In this document: positions 1 to 8,803 of the stretch, piece by piece | Numbering within the stretch: position 1 is the stretch's first letter | Layout: each line of letters begins with the position of its first letter | Source: Actinomycetota bacterium | GTDB lineage: Bacteria; Actinomycetota; Actinomycetes; Nanopelagicales; Nanopelagicaceae | Reading direction: 5' to 3' | DNA length: 64,000 bases | Assembly (NCBI GenBank): GCA_026392935.1 | Contig: JAPLBE010000016.1 | Coordinates: forward strand, 62,001-126,000 | Made by a program: the position numbers and the translations under genes | The notes under the pieces: generated by a model | What the model saw: only the letters and a program-made list of their open reading frames with translations | What the model was told of the DNA's origin: nothing | The model's database searches: none

Positions 1-383
1 CGACTGAAGGTATTTCACACACCAATCTCTCTGAAGTTCTCACGACCAAAAATTCTGAAGCTCGCGTCAATAATGATCACTGGATTCCGTTTGCAGAACG
101 AGAACTCACTGGCGTAACTCTTCTTCCTAAAGGAACTGCGCAAGCACGATCAGAGTGGCAACCAAATGACATTCCGGTTCCAACGTATGTCAACGCTCCT
201 AAAGCCGTTGCATCAAAGAGAGTTATTGATTTAACTGAACCCGGTAGATGGACAGAGGAACAAGAGCGTCTGGAACGCGAAGCACTTGCAGCGGCTGCAC
301 CATCACGCGATGAAATCTTTGACCAGCAACTTGCAGATGAAGCTGTTCAACGACTTCGCGATATGCGCGCAGCAAACGAGTAA
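1..383 (+). CDS. C-terminal end of an actinobacterial protein, possibly GlpR/SepX-like
   Basis: The frame is open from base 3 to a TAA stop at 381-383, so this is the last 126 residues of a gene that starts outside the window. The visible part is hydrophilic and has no membrane segment. It contains a stretch reading IPVPTYVNAPKA followed by RVIDLTEPGRWTEEQ and an alanine/glutamate-rich tail. The Pro-Thr-Tyr-Val plus 'DLT.PG.W' pattern resembles the C-terminus of actinobacterial GlpR/SepX (gephyrin-like molybdotransferase receptor or divisome) proteins, but this is from memory and only moderately convincing. The next gene is convergent, with its stop 8 nt away. Confidence 0.45.
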   Translation, partial: TEGISHTNLSEVLTTKNSEARVNNDHWIPFAERELTGVTLLPKGTAQARSEWQPNDIPVPTYVNAPKAVASKRVIDLTEPGRWTEEQERLEREALAAAAPSRDEIFDQQLADEAVQRLRDMRAANE

Positions 384-391
384 CTAGCTAA

Positions 392-1687
392 TTAAATCCA
401 GCTTGGGAACCACATTCTGTTCTGCCATGCCTCGTAGGTAATGACTTCACCCAAATAAATGGGTAAGAAGTAGACGAAGTTTAAGAAAAGCAGAATAAAG
501 AGTGCGCCAAGCACTATCTCCCCGCTTCTTTTAAAGGTACTAAGAACCATCCGTGCAGCGAATACGAGCGCCAAGATTAAGAATGGCTCAAAGATAATTG
601 AATAGAAGTTAAAGACCGTTCTCTGTTGGAAGAAGAACCACGGTAAATAACCAGCGCACATTCCAGCAATGATGATGGTCTTTGCGGGATCTACTTGTTT
701 CTGCACGAGTGCACGAATCCACATACCGAGAACAAATGCGAGTGCAATTGTTCCAAGCCACCACAACAGCGGCGTTCCTAGCGCTATAACTTCTTGAGAA
801 CAAGAATCTGCACCGCATCCTTGCGGTGATTTGTAGTAGAAAGAAGTTGGTCTACCCATGATCAACCAACTCCAGGGATTTGCAGCGTAATTATGTTTCT
901 CAGTTAATCCAGTATGAAAATTAAGCATCTGCTGGTGATAAGTGATAAATGAAGAGAAAGTGCTAGAAGATAAATCTCGCGCCCACCCACGGTTACTGGC
1001 AAACCAACCAGTCCACGAAGTGATGTAGACAGCGATAGGAATGAAACCAAATTGTAAGAATCGCTCAATAGTTGGACGAATCAAATTCTTTCCAGTGTGA
1101 TGTGTGAACGCTCTATATAAAGCAATCCCACCAAATACAAAGATAAAATAGATTGCACTCCATTTGGTCGCCATGGCCAATCCCAGTGCAAATCCTGTCA
1201 GCCAGTAATTTCTTGAAAGAAAGAAATAGGTAGCAATCAAAATGAAGAATGTAAGAAAGTTATCTAACAGTGCAGTACGAGAATGGACCAGTGCTAATCC
1301 ATCGATAGCCATAAGAGCACTAGCTAACCCAGTCAAAAGTGAATCTCTAAAGAGCTTATGCGCGATAAGTGCAATCAATAGAATCATGAGTGAACCTACT
1401 AGTGCAGTCGTAAATCGCCATCCAAAGGAGTCGTCACCAAAAACTTTTATACCTGCAGCAATCATCCATTTACCTAGTGGTGGATGAACTACAAATTCTG
1501 ATTGTGCACCTGATACTTCTACCCCGTACTTCAATAGATCGCGAGCACCATCTACGTAATACACCTCGTCGAAGATGAGAGTCTTAATTGAGCCGAGATT
1601 GTTTAATCTGAGCAAGAAAGAGATAGTCGCAATTGCAATGGGAGCGATCGCAGCAATCATGCGTAAAGAATATGGGAGTATTCGCAT
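392..1687 (-). CDS. pmt: Dolichyl-phosphate-mannose--protein mannosyltransferase (PMT, GT39)
   Basis: Polytopic membrane glycosyltransferase that transfers mannose from polyprenyl-phosphomannose to secreted proteins at the outer face of the membrane. About ten hydrophobic segments are visible. The first loop has FDEVYYVDGARDLLKYG with the Asp-Glu pair typical of GT39 catalysis, followed by HPPLGKW. At 431 residues it is shorter than the roughly 500-residue mycobacterial Pmt, mainly at the C-terminus. The annotated ATG (complement of 1685-1687) directly abuts the ATG of rsmI on the other strand. An in-frame Met at residue 10 (1658-1660) would leave room for a leader and may be the true start. 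Function is well supported, the exact start is not. Confidence 0.88.
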   Translation of the reverse strand: MRILPYSLRMIAAIAPIAIATISFLLRLNNLGSIKTLIFDEVYYVDGARDLLKYGVEVSGAQSEFVVHPPLGKWMIAAGIKVFGDDSFGWRFTTALVGSLMILLIALIAHKLFRDSLLTGLASALMAIDGLALVHSRTALLDNFLTFFILIATYFFLSRNYWLTGFALGLAMATKWSAIYFIFVFGGIALYRAFTHHTGKNLIRPTIERFLQFGFIPIAVYITSWTGWFASNRGWARDLSSSTFSSFITYHQQMLNFHTGLTEKHNYAANPWSWLIMGRPTSFYYKSPQGCGADSCSQEVIALGTPLLWWLGTIALAFVLGMWIRALVQKQVDPAKTIIIAGMCAGYLPWFFFQQRTVFNFYSIIFEPFLILALVFAARMVLSTFKRSGEIVLGALFILLFLNFVYFLPIYLGEVITYEAWQNRMWFPSWI

Positions 1688-2530
1688 ATGGCCCTAGTTC
1701 TCGCAGCGACTCCGCTGGGAAATCCTCTTGATGCGAGCTCTCGCCTCAAGCGGGCAATTGAATCTGCAGACATTATTGCAGCAGAAGATTCACGACGGTT
1801 TCATCGACTTGCATCTGATTTAGAAGTAACTTTTACTGCGCGCATCATTTCTTTCTTTGAAGGAAATGAAACAGATCGCACTCAAGAAATATTGAAGCTA
1901 TTACGTGCAGGTAAGGAAGTTCTAGTAGTTACAGATGCAGGTATGCCAACAATTAGCGATCCAGGATTTCGGTTGATGCGAGATGCGATTGCAGAGAAAA
2001 TTCAGACTGTCGTAATTCCAGGACCCAGCGCACCAACCATGGCGATTGCACTCTCGGGATTACCCACAGATAGATTTACTTTTGAAGGATTTGCGCCGCG
2101 GTCACAAGGAGCACGCAAAGCTTTTTTCGAAAAACTAAGATTTGAAGAACGAACGATGGTTATTTTTGAAGCGCCACATCGACTCCAAGAATCCCTTGAA
2201 GATGCTGCTTCGGTATTGGGCCTTGATAGAGCAGGCGCTATCTGTCGAGAAATGACAAAGACGTACGAGGAAACTATTCGGGGCACTCTGGCAGAACTTA
2301 TTGATTGGGCATCACATAAAGAAGTTCTTGGCGAAATCACTTTGGTACTTGCTGGCGTTTCACCCGGCGCTGAAGGAAAGACATCCGAGGATGCAGTATC
2401 GCGAGTCCGTGAATATGAGGCCGCAGGCATGGATCGCAAAGGTGCAATTGCAACCGTTGCCGAAGAATTTGGGATTCCAAAGAAGATCGTTTATGCAGCC
2501 GTAGTCGATGCGAATAAGATGAGCAGATGA
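1688..2530 (+). CDS. rsmI: 16S rRNA (cytidine1402-2'-O)-methyltransferase RsmI
   Basis: SAM-dependent tetrapyrrole-methylase-fold enzyme that 2'-O-methylates C1402 in the decoding centre of 16S rRNA. The N-terminal LAATPLGNPLDAS, the central VTDAGMPTISDPG (about residues 81-93) and IPGPSAPTMAIALSGLP are the conserved SAM and substrate loops. Length (280 aa) is normal. The start is fixed by the conserved N-terminus although it leaves no space from the divergent pmt start, so its translation signals must lie inside pmt or the mRNA is leaderless. The stop overlaps the metG start as ATGA, which suggests translational coupling. Confidence 0.95.
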   Translation: MALVLAATPLGNPLDASSRLKRAIESADIIAAEDSRRFHRLASDLEVTFTARIISFFEGNETDRTQEILKLLRAGKEVLVVTDAGMPTISDPGFRLMRDAIAEKIQTVVIPGPSAPTMAIALSGLPTDRFTFEGFAPRSQGARKAFFEKLRFEERTMVIFEAPHRLQESLEDAASVLGLDRAGAICREMTKTYEETIRGTLAELIDWASHKEVLGEITLVLAGVSPGAEGKTSEDAVSRVREYEAAGMDRKGAIATVAEEFGIPKKIVYAAVVDANKMSR

Positions 2531-4089
2531 AGTCTTTCTACCTGACTACGCCTATTTACTATGTAAATGATGCGCCACATATTGGCCATGCATATACAAC
2601 GGTTGCAGGCGATGTACTTACTCGTTGGCATCGCCAGCGCGGAGAATCAGTCTGGTTTCTTACAGGAACAGACGAGCATGGTCAGAAAGTTATGCGCACT
2701 GCAGAACAGAATAACGTTGCGCCGCAAGCATGGGTAGATAAGCTCGTTGCAGATGCGTGGAAACCAAACTGGACTGCGTTAAATATCGCAAACGATGATT
2801 TTATTCGCACAACTGAAACACGTCACACAGAACGAGTTCAAAAGTTTTTGCAGTCGCTCAAGGATTCTGGCCATATCTATGCCGGTAAATATGAAGGCCC
2901 TTACTGCGTTGGGTGCGAAGAATTTAAACTTCCTGGTGATCTCATTGACGCAGATGGAGAAAAACTCTGCCCAATTCATAGCAAGCCAATTGAACTAGTA
3001 AATGAAAATAACTGGTTCTTTAAACTCTCCGAATTCACGCAACCATTACTTGATCACTATAAGAACAACCCAGAAGCGTGCCAACCCGAATCTGCGCGAA
3101 ATGAGGTTGTTTCATTCTTAGAAGGTGGAGTTTCGGATTTATCAATTTCTCGCTCTACTTTTGATTGGGGTATTCCGGTTCCTTGGGATACCGATCAAGT
3201 TGTCTATGTTTGGTTTGATGCGCTACTTAATTATGCGACCGCAGTTGGCCTTACAGATGCACCAGATTCTGAAGGTGGAAAGAAGTTTGCAGCTACATGG
3301 CCTGCTGATGTGCACCTCGTCGGAAAAGATATTTTGCGCTTTCACGCAGTTATTTGGCCAGCCATGCTTATGGCTGCTGGTGTAGATATTCCAAAGAAAG
3401 TTTTTGCGCACGGATGGTTACTTGTTGGCGGCGAGAAGATGAGTAAATCTAAACTCACCGGAATTGCGCCATCAGATATCACGGATCATTTTGGGGTCGA
3501 TGCATTTAGGTATTACTTCCTGCGCGCGATTCCTTTTGGTAGCGACGGATCTTTCTCGTGGGAAGATATGAGCGCTCGTTACACATCAGAGCTGGCAAAT
3601 GATTTTGGAAATCTTGCTTCACGACTTGCTGCCATGATTGAAAAGTATTGCGAAGGGAAAATCCCAGCAGTTGCAGAAGATTCTGTGCTATCGGCCGCTC
3701 TTTCAGAGACAGTTGCGAAAGCAGATTCTGCAATGGTGGCACTTGATTTCCAAGGCGGAATCAATGCAGTGATGGATTTCTGCAAGCGAGTCAATGGTTT
3801 TGTAACCGAAAAGCAGCCGTGGATTCTTGCCAAAGATCCTGCAAATCAAGCAGAACTTGAAGCTGTTCTCTACAACACCGCCGAGTCACTACGCGCACTT
3901 GCTGTGTTGCTTCACCCAGTAATGCCAGCAACAACTGAAATTTTATGGCAATCACTTGGCGCACAAGCTGTACTAGGAGATATCTCTAAGCAAACCATTT
4001 CGAACGTTGCCAAATGGGGACAACTTCCACAAGGTGCAACGGTGACAAAGACACCAGTACTTTTCCCACGGTTAGAAGTAAAAGAGTAA
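2527..4089 (+). CDS. metG: Methionyl-tRNA synthetase
   Basis: Class I aminoacyl-tRNA synthetase charging tRNA-Met and initiator tRNA. The HIGH motif is at residues 18-21 (APHIGHAY), and KMSKS appears near residue 305 (GGEKMSKSKLTG). The connective domain has a single CxxC...CxxH zinc knuckle (YCVGCEEF near 126 and LCPIHSKP near 147), as in short MetRS forms. The C-terminal alpha-helical anticodon-binding domain is present, and there is no extra C-terminal tRNA-binding domain (520 aa). It sits in rsmI-metG-tatD-rsmA-ispE, a common actinobacterial order, and starts inside the rsmI stop. Confidence 0.97.
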   Translation: MKSFYLTTPIYYVNDAPHIGHAYTTVAGDVLTRWHRQRGESVWFLTGTDEHGQKVMRTAEQNNVAPQAWVDKLVADAWKPNWTALNIANDDFIRTTETRHTERVQKFLQSLKDSGHIYAGKYEGPYCVGCEEFKLPGDLIDADGEKLCPIHSKPIELVNENNWFFKLSEFTQPLLDHYKNNPEACQPESARNEVVSFLEGGVSDLSISRSTFDWGIPVPWDTDQVVYVWFDALLNYATAVGLTDAPDSEGGKKFAATWPADVHLVGKDILRFHAVIWPAMLMAAGVDIPKKVFAHGWLLVGGEKMSKSKLTGIAPSDITDHFGVDAFRYYFLRAIPFGSDGSFSWEDMSARYTSELANDFGNLASRLAAMIEKYCEGKIPAVAEDSVLSAALSETVAKADSAMVALDFQGGINAVMDFCKRVNGFVTEKQPWILAKDPANQAELEAVLYNTAESLRALAVLLHPVMPATTEILWQSLGAQAVLGDISKQTISNVAKWGQLPQGATVTKTPVLFPRLEVKE

Positions 4090-4095
4090 TTATTT

Positions 4096-4953
4096 ATGGC
4101 TGATCGCCACAACCGCGATATCGAACGCGAGCTCGCGCCGCATCCGCAACCACTTCCTGTCCCTACAGTTGATGCACATGCGCATATTGAAATAGTTACA
4201 GATGCAGCACCGGATTCAATAGAGGTGCGCAAAGTTTTAGATGATGCAAAATCTGTCAACGTAGATCGCATAGTTCAAGTTGGGTATTCAGCTGAACAAT
4301 CACAGTGGTGCGTAGATATGGCAAATGCTTTTCCAGGTCGAGTTCTGGCTGCAGTCGCTCTGCATCCAAATGAGGCACCTGTTGTGCAAGATATGCAAGC
4401 AGATTGGGCGATTATTGAAAAGTTAGCGCAGGAACCGCGAGTGCGTGCAATTGGCGAGACTGGCTTAGATTATTTCCGTACACCACCTGAGTTACGCAAG
4501 CGTCAACAAGAATCTTTCAAATGGCATATTGATTTAGCAAAGCGAGCCAATAAAGCCTTAGTGATTCATGATCGCGATTCTCATGACGACGTTCTTTCAG
4601 TGTTGCTTGAAGTTGGTGCACCAGAAAAGACCGTCTTCCATTGTTTCTCTGGTGATGTCCAAATGGCCAAGACATGTATTGATCGTGGTTACACACTCTC
4701 TTTCGCTGGAACACTTACCTTTAAGAATGCACCCGCTCTGCGTGAAGCGGTAAAGCTTGTTCCACACGATCAATTATTGGTCGAAACAGATTCGCCATTT
4801 TTGGCACCCGCTCCTCATCGCGGGGCGCTTAATACCCCGGCCCAGATAGCAAATATCGTTCGCGCAATGGCGGCAGAACGCAATGAAGATGTCGCAGAGC
4901 TTGCCACTGCATTGTCAGTAAATGCAGAGCGAATTTTCGGTTCATTCGCATGA
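4096..4953 (+). CDS. tatD: TatD family metal-dependent deoxyribonuclease
   Basis: TIM-barrel amidohydrolase-superfamily nuclease, 3'-5' exonuclease-type activity in DNA repair or RNA quality control. Metal ligands are visible in order: DAHAHIE near residue 26, LHPNEA, GETGLDYFR, VIHDRDSHDD, HCFSGD and ETDSPFLAP. There is a short basic, proline-rich N-terminal extension of about 24 residues before the first metal motif. The start is 6 nt after metG, and the end overlaps rsmA by 4 nt (ATGA). Confidence 0.94.
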   Translation: MADRHNRDIERELAPHPQPLPVPTVDAHAHIEIVTDAAPDSIEVRKVLDDAKSVNVDRIVQVGYSAEQSQWCVDMANAFPGRVLAAVALHPNEAPVVQDMQADWAIIEKLAQEPRVRAIGETGLDYFRTPPELRKRQQESFKWHIDLAKRANKALVIHDRDSHDDVLSVLLEVGAPEKTVFHCFSGDVQMAKTCIDRGYTLSFAGTLTFKNAPALREAVKLVPHDQLLVETDSPFLAPAPHRGALNTPAQIANIVRAMAAERNEDVAELATALSVNAERIFGSFA

Positions 4954-5780
4954 CGTTATTGGGAGCTGCAGAGATTCGCGAACTAGCGGCCGCACTTGAT
5001 TTAAAGCCATCGAAATCACTAGGCCAAAACTTTGTCTATGATGCGAATACCTGTCGGAAAATCGTTCGCATTGCAGGCCTTACTCCTGATGATGTCGCAC
5101 TCGAGATTGGCCCAGGTCTTGGATCTCTCACGCTTGCAATGCTGGAAGAGGCTCGAGAAGTAATTGCTGTTGAGATTGATTCTCGATTGGCGACACAACT
5201 TCCAATTACTGCAAAAAAGCATTCAGATAGTTCAGAGAAATTAACTGTGGTTAATCAAGATGCTTTAACACTTAAGAATCTTCCGCTGGAACCCACAGTG
5301 CTAATTGCGAATCTTCCTTACAACGTTTCAGTTCCGGTATTTCTTCACCTTCTTGAAATATTTCCAACGCTTCGTAGTGGTGTCGTAATGGTTCAGGCAG
5401 AAGTGGCTGATCGACTTGCCGGGAAACCGAACTCGAAAGAGTATGGAATCCCTAGTGTGAAAGCTGCATGGTGGGTAGATGTCTCTAGTGCGGGATCGGT
5501 TTCGCGATCGATATTTTGGCCACAGCCGAATGTTGATTCAAAATTAGTAAGTTTTGTCAGAAGACCAACGCCGGGTGATGAAGTCCTGCGCAAGAAAGTT
5601 TTCGCAATTATTGATCTTGCTTTTGCGCAACGTAGAAAGATGTTGCGATCTGCGCTTTCTTCGATGTATGGCGGTTCTTCGGCAGCAGAAGAGGTTTTAT
5701 CAGCTGCAGGGATTGACCCAACACTTCGCGGTGAAGCACTTGATATTCGTTCCTTCTGCGCTATTGCAAAACAAGGGTAG
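4950..5780 (+). CDS. rsmA: 16S rRNA (adenine1518/1519-N6)-dimethyltransferase RsmA/KsgA
   Basis: Dimethylates two adjacent adenosines in the 3'-terminal hairpin of 16S rRNA, a late step of 30S assembly. It shows GQNFVYDANTCRKI, SAM motif I (LEIGPGLGSLT), an acidic ribose-binding residue in VEID, and the catalytic NLPYNVS motif. The C-terminal helical domain includes FAQRRKMLRSAL. Length of 276 aa is typical. Translation is probably coupled to tatD through the overlapping ATGA. Confidence 0.96.
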   Translation: MTLLGAAEIRELAAALDLKPSKSLGQNFVYDANTCRKIVRIAGLTPDDVALEIGPGLGSLTLAMLEEAREVIAVEIDSRLATQLPITAKKHSDSSEKLTVVNQDALTLKNLPLEPTVLIANLPYNVSVPVFLHLLEIFPTLRSGVVMVQAEVADRLAGKPNSKEYGIPSVKAAWWVDVSSAGSVSRSIFWPQPNVDSKLVSFVRRPTPGDEVLRKKVFAIIDLAFAQRRKMLRSALSSMYGGSSAAEEVLSAAGIDPTLRGEALDIRSFCAIAKQG

Positions 5781-5789
5781 AGTTTTATC

Positions 5790-6701
5790 GTGGCCAGTAA
5801 TTCAGTAACCGTGCGTGTACCCGCGAAGGTGAATTTGCAGTTATCGGTGGGGCCGCGCGAGCCAGATGGGTTTCATAATTTAGTCTCGGTTTTCCAGGCG
5901 ATATCTATTTTTGATGATGTAACCATTACAAAGAAGAGTCCTGGGCATGGGATATCAATTTCAATTACGGGCGAGCACACACATGGAGTTCCTGAAGATA
6001 CTTCGAATTTAGCTGTTAAAGCAGTTGCTTTAGTGGGTTCAAAGTTTGATTTCGACGTTGATGTTCATATTGATGTGAAGAAATCGATTCCCGTTGCAGG
6101 TGGAATGGCTGGAGGAAGTGCCGATGCCGCAGCAGCTCTTGTTGCAATGGATTCACTTTTCAATCTTGATATGTCACGAGAAGATTTACACGCACTAGGT
6201 TCAGAGCTCGGAAGCGATGTTCCTTTTATGATTTCTGGTGGAACTGCCATTGGCCAAGGTCGTGGAGATCAATTAACTGCAGCTCTTTCAAGAGGTACGT
6301 ATCACTGGGTGCTTGCACTTTCTAGCGTTGGCCTATCTACACCGGCTGTTTATTCAGAGTGCGATCGAATGCGTGCAGAATTGGAAATTGCACCGCCGGC
6401 TGTCTCTGATCAGTTAATGCAATCGCTTTTAGCGGCTGATGCCGATGCAGTTGGTCGCGCACTAGTTAATGACTTACAGAACGCTGCATGTTCGCTGCGT
6501 CCAGCGCTGAGCTTGGTACTTGAAGTTGGCCGAGATTATGGCGCACTTGGTGCAATAGTTTCAGGGTCAGGACCAACCGTTGCATTCTTGGTTGCAGATG
6601 AAGATGCAGGTTTGGATTTAGCTGTAGCGCTTACTGCAAGTGGTGTTGTCGGTAGCGTCGCACGTGCGCATGGACCCGTGCAAGGAGCAAAAGTTATTTA
6701 A
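5790..6701 (+). CDS. ispE: 4-diphosphocytidyl-2-C-methyl-D-erythritol kinase
   Basis: GHMP-family kinase of the non-mevalonate (MEP) isoprenoid pathway; phosphorylates CDP-methylerythritol at the 2-hydroxyl. The N-terminus has VRVPAKVNLQLSVG, the ATP loop is IPVAGGMAGGSADAAAAL, and the C-terminal GHMP motif is VSGSGPTVAFL. It starts with GTG 9 nt after rsmA. The 3' end overlaps the convergent marR gene by 4 nt, so there is no room for a terminator between them. Another MEP enzyme, ispH, lies at 42.7 kb. Confidence 0.95.
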   Translation: MASNSVTVRVPAKVNLQLSVGPREPDGFHNLVSVFQAISIFDDVTITKKSPGHGISISITGEHTHGVPEDTSNLAVKAVALVGSKFDFDVDVHIDVKKSIPVAGGMAGGSADAAAALVAMDSLFNLDMSREDLHALGSELGSDVPFMISGGTAIGQGRGDQLTAALSRGTYHWVLALSSVGLSTPAVYSECDRMRAELEIAPPAVSDQLMQSLLAADADAVGRALVNDLQNAACSLRPALSLVLEVGRDYGALGAIVSGSGPTVAFLVADEDAGLDLAVALTASGVVGSVARAHGPVQGAKVI

Positions 6702-7195
6702 TCTGAATTTGAATCAAATTCAGTGACAAGAGTGCTCAATAGTGCAGCTAGTTGTTCCTTATCTTTTGAAGATAAATCTCGTAATAATTCTCGTTCATTC
6801 TCAAGTAAATCTTCCATCGCCGCATCGACTGCGCGGATTCCAGATTTTGTCAGAGTCACTAATGACCCGCGACCGTCGTTTGGATCTGATTCTCGGGTGA
6901 TTAAGTGCAATTCTTCAAGTCTGTCTAAACGATTTGTCATAGTTCCACTTGTCACCATTGTTTCTTGCATTAATTGCCCAGGTGATAATTGATATGGCGC
7001 ACCTGCTCTACGAAGAGCAGCTAAAACATCGAAGCCCCAATTTTCAAGATCACCAAATGCATCTCGGCGGGCAATATCCAGATGGCGTGCAATGCGGGTA
7101 ATGCGGCTGAGTACATAGAGGGGGGAGAGGTCTAAATCCGGACGTTCGCGCTTCCATGCCGCAACGAGGCGGTCTACTTCATCGCGTTGGTTCAT
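6698..7195 (-). CDS. MarR family transcriptional regulator
   Basis: Winged helix-turn-helix regulator of 165 residues. The DNA-binding core is clear: PYQLSPGQLMQETMVTSG (recognition-helix region) and TNRLDRLEELHLITRESD, followed by the wing NDGRGSLVTLTKSG. The N-terminal helices, with RITRIARHLD, would form the dimer interface. A near-perfect 18-bp palindrome lies just upstream at 7208-7225 and is a candidate operator. The ligand and target genes cannot be read from the sequence. The gene stands alone between ispE and tRNA-Gln. Confidence 0.93.
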   Translation of the reverse strand: MNQRDEVDRLVAAWKRERPDLDLSPLYVLSRITRIARHLDIARRDAFGDLENWGFDVLAALRRAGAPYQLSPGQLMQETMVTSGTMTNRLDRLEELHLITRESDPNDGRGSLVTLTKSGIRAVDAAMEDLLENERELLRDLSSKDKEQLAALLSTLVTEFDSNSD

Positions 7196-7207
7196 AAGAA
7201 GTGAGTT

Positions 7208-7225
7208 TAGTGGTCGCGAGCACTA
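7208..7225. promoter_or_regulatory. Candidate MarR operator palindrome
   Basis: TAGTG-G-TCGCGA-G-CACTA is palindromic at 16 of 18 positions. It starts 12 nt upstream of the marR start codon and 24 nt before tRNA-Gln. The position and dyad symmetry fit autoregulation by the adjacent MarR protein; this is inferred, not demonstrated. Confidence 0.45.
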
Positions 7226-7249
7226 CCGAATATAAGGGAGAATATAGGT

Positions 7250-7324
7250 TCCGCCATTGTGTAGTGGCTAGCACATGGGCCTTTGAAGCCCAGGGTCCAG
7301 GATCGATACCTGGTGGCGGAGCCA
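7250..7324 (+). tRNA. tRNA-Gln (anticodon TTG)
   Basis: The acceptor arms TCCGCCA (7250-7256) and TGGCGGA (7314-7320) pair fully, with discriminator G 7321 and encoded CCA 7322-7324. The anticodon stem TGGGC/GCCCA encloses the loop CTTTGAA, giving anticodon TTG (reads CAA). A GTGTAGTGGCTAGCAC D arm and a T arm with GATCGAT-type loop are present. It is transcribed toward glmU. Confidence 0.96.
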
Positions 7325-7370
7325 TTTATGGCTCAGCAGATAAAACTGTCGGAGCAACTACACTTAGCGC

Positions 7371-8798
7371 ATGGGCCTTGAAACCGTAGTGATACTCGCT
7401 GCGGGAGAAGGAACGCGTATGAAGTCTTCTACGCCAAAAGTTCTTCATTCCATTTCTGGTCGCACACTCTTAGGTCACGTTTTACATGCCGTTGACTCAT
7501 TGTCGGCCAAGCAAGTTCGTGTGGTCGTCGGTGCGGGGCGCGAACAAGTTGAAGCACACATCGCAGAGATTGCACCGCACGCAGTAACGATTTTTCAAGA
7601 GAAGCGTGGCGGAACAGGGCATGCAACTCAGTTAGCACTCGATGGATTAAAAGCTAAAGGAACAATCTTGGTTTTAGCAGGCGATACTCCAATGCTTACC
7701 TCGGCCTCGCTTTCGCAGTTACTTGAACACCACTCATCTGGTGGATTTGTTGCTTCGGTGCTGACTGCAGAACATCCAGACCCAACAGGGTATGGACGCA
7801 TCATTCGCGGGGATGGTGATCTACTTATTCGTATTGTTGAAGAACGCGATGCAGATGAAATCCAGAAAGATATCTATGAAGTTAATTCAGGTGTCTATGC
7901 ATTTGATGCTGAAAAACTTGCTGGGGCGATTGGAAAGCTCAAGGCCAATAATTCACAAGGCGAGCTCTACTTGACCGATGTGATTGAAATTCTGCGCAAT
8001 GATGGTGGAAAGATCTCAGCAATACTAGTCGAAGATTTCATCGAAATTCTTGGAGTCAATGACCGAGTTCAATTAGCTGAATCAGCAGCACTACTCCGTG
8101 ATCGCATTAATGAAGATTTGATGCGCGAAGGTGTAACGATTGTTGATCCGCTCAGCACATGGGTTGATTCAACTGCCAGAGTTGAAAAAGACGTTGTATT
8201 GATGCCAGGCACTGCGATTAGCGGACGCACGACAGTCGCATCGGGCGCCGTCATTGGACCGCGTACAACTCTGCACGATTGCACAGTCGGCACCGGTGCT
8301 CGCGTGCTGGAATCACATTGCACCGACTCGATCATTGGTGATTTAGCAAATGTTGGTCCATTTACTTTCTTACGTCCCGGAACAAAAATGCTCACCGGTT
8401 CTAAAGCTGGCGCATATGTTGAAATGAAAAACGCGACACTTGGCGAAGGCTCTAAAGTCCCACATCTTTCCTATGTTGGTGACGCGGTTATCGGCGAAGG
8501 CAGCAATATCGGGGCGGCAACTGTTTTTGTTAACTATGACGGCGTAGAAAAGCATTACACCGTAGTTGGAGATCACGTCCGCATTGGAAGCGATTCGATG
8601 TTGATTGCGCCAGTAACAATTGGCGACGGTGCATATACAGCGGCCGGATCAGTAATTACCGAAGATGTTCCGGCCGGCGCGATGGGTGTTGGCCGAGCAA
8701 AGCAGAGAAATGTAATAGGTTGGGTTCTGCGTAAGCGCCCTGGTACAAAATCTGCTGAGGCGGCTTCGCGCCACAGTAGCGACGAGCAGAAAGGCTAA
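7371..8798 (+). CDS. glmU: Bifunctional GlmU (GlcN-1-P acetyltransferase / GlcNAc-1-P uridylyltransferase)
   Basis: Makes UDP-GlcNAc for peptidoglycan by two steps in one protein. The N-terminal uridylyltransferase domain opens with ILAAGEGTRMKSSTPKVLH and contains LAGDTPML and the EVNSGVYAF region. From about residue 250 a left-handed beta-helix of hexapeptide repeats forms the acetyltransferase, with RPGTKM, KAGAYVEMKN and GAATVFVNYDG around the active site. Length of 475 is normal. It begins 46 nt after tRNA-Gln and is followed by prs with a 5-nt gap, the usual glmU-prs pair. Confidence 0.97.
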   Translation: MGLETVVILAAGEGTRMKSSTPKVLHSISGRTLLGHVLHAVDSLSAKQVRVVVGAGREQVEAHIAEIAPHAVTIFQEKRGGTGHATQLALDGLKAKGTILVLAGDTPMLTSASLSQLLEHHSSGGFVASVLTAEHPDPTGYGRIIRGDGDLLIRIVEERDADEIQKDIYEVNSGVYAFDAEKLAGAIGKLKANNSQGELYLTDVIEILRNDGGKISAILVEDFIEILGVNDRVQLAESAALLRDRINEDLMREGVTIVDPLSTWVDSTARVEKDVVLMPGTAISGRTTVASGAVIGPRTTLHDCTVGTGARVLESHCTDSIIGDLANVGPFTFLRPGTKMLTGSKAGAYVEMKNATLGEGSKVPHLSYVGDAVIGEGSNIGAATVFVNYDGVEKHYTVVGDHVRIGSDSMLIAPVTIGDGAYTAAGSVITEDVPAGAMGVGRAKQRNVIGWVLRKRPGTKSAEAASRHSSDEQKG

Positions 8799-8803
8799 CT
8801 TCC

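Noticed and set aside
7201..7389. Open frame on the plus strand across tRNA-Gln
   Set aside because: It reads through a well-folded tRNA gene and into glmU in the wrong frame; no protein features.
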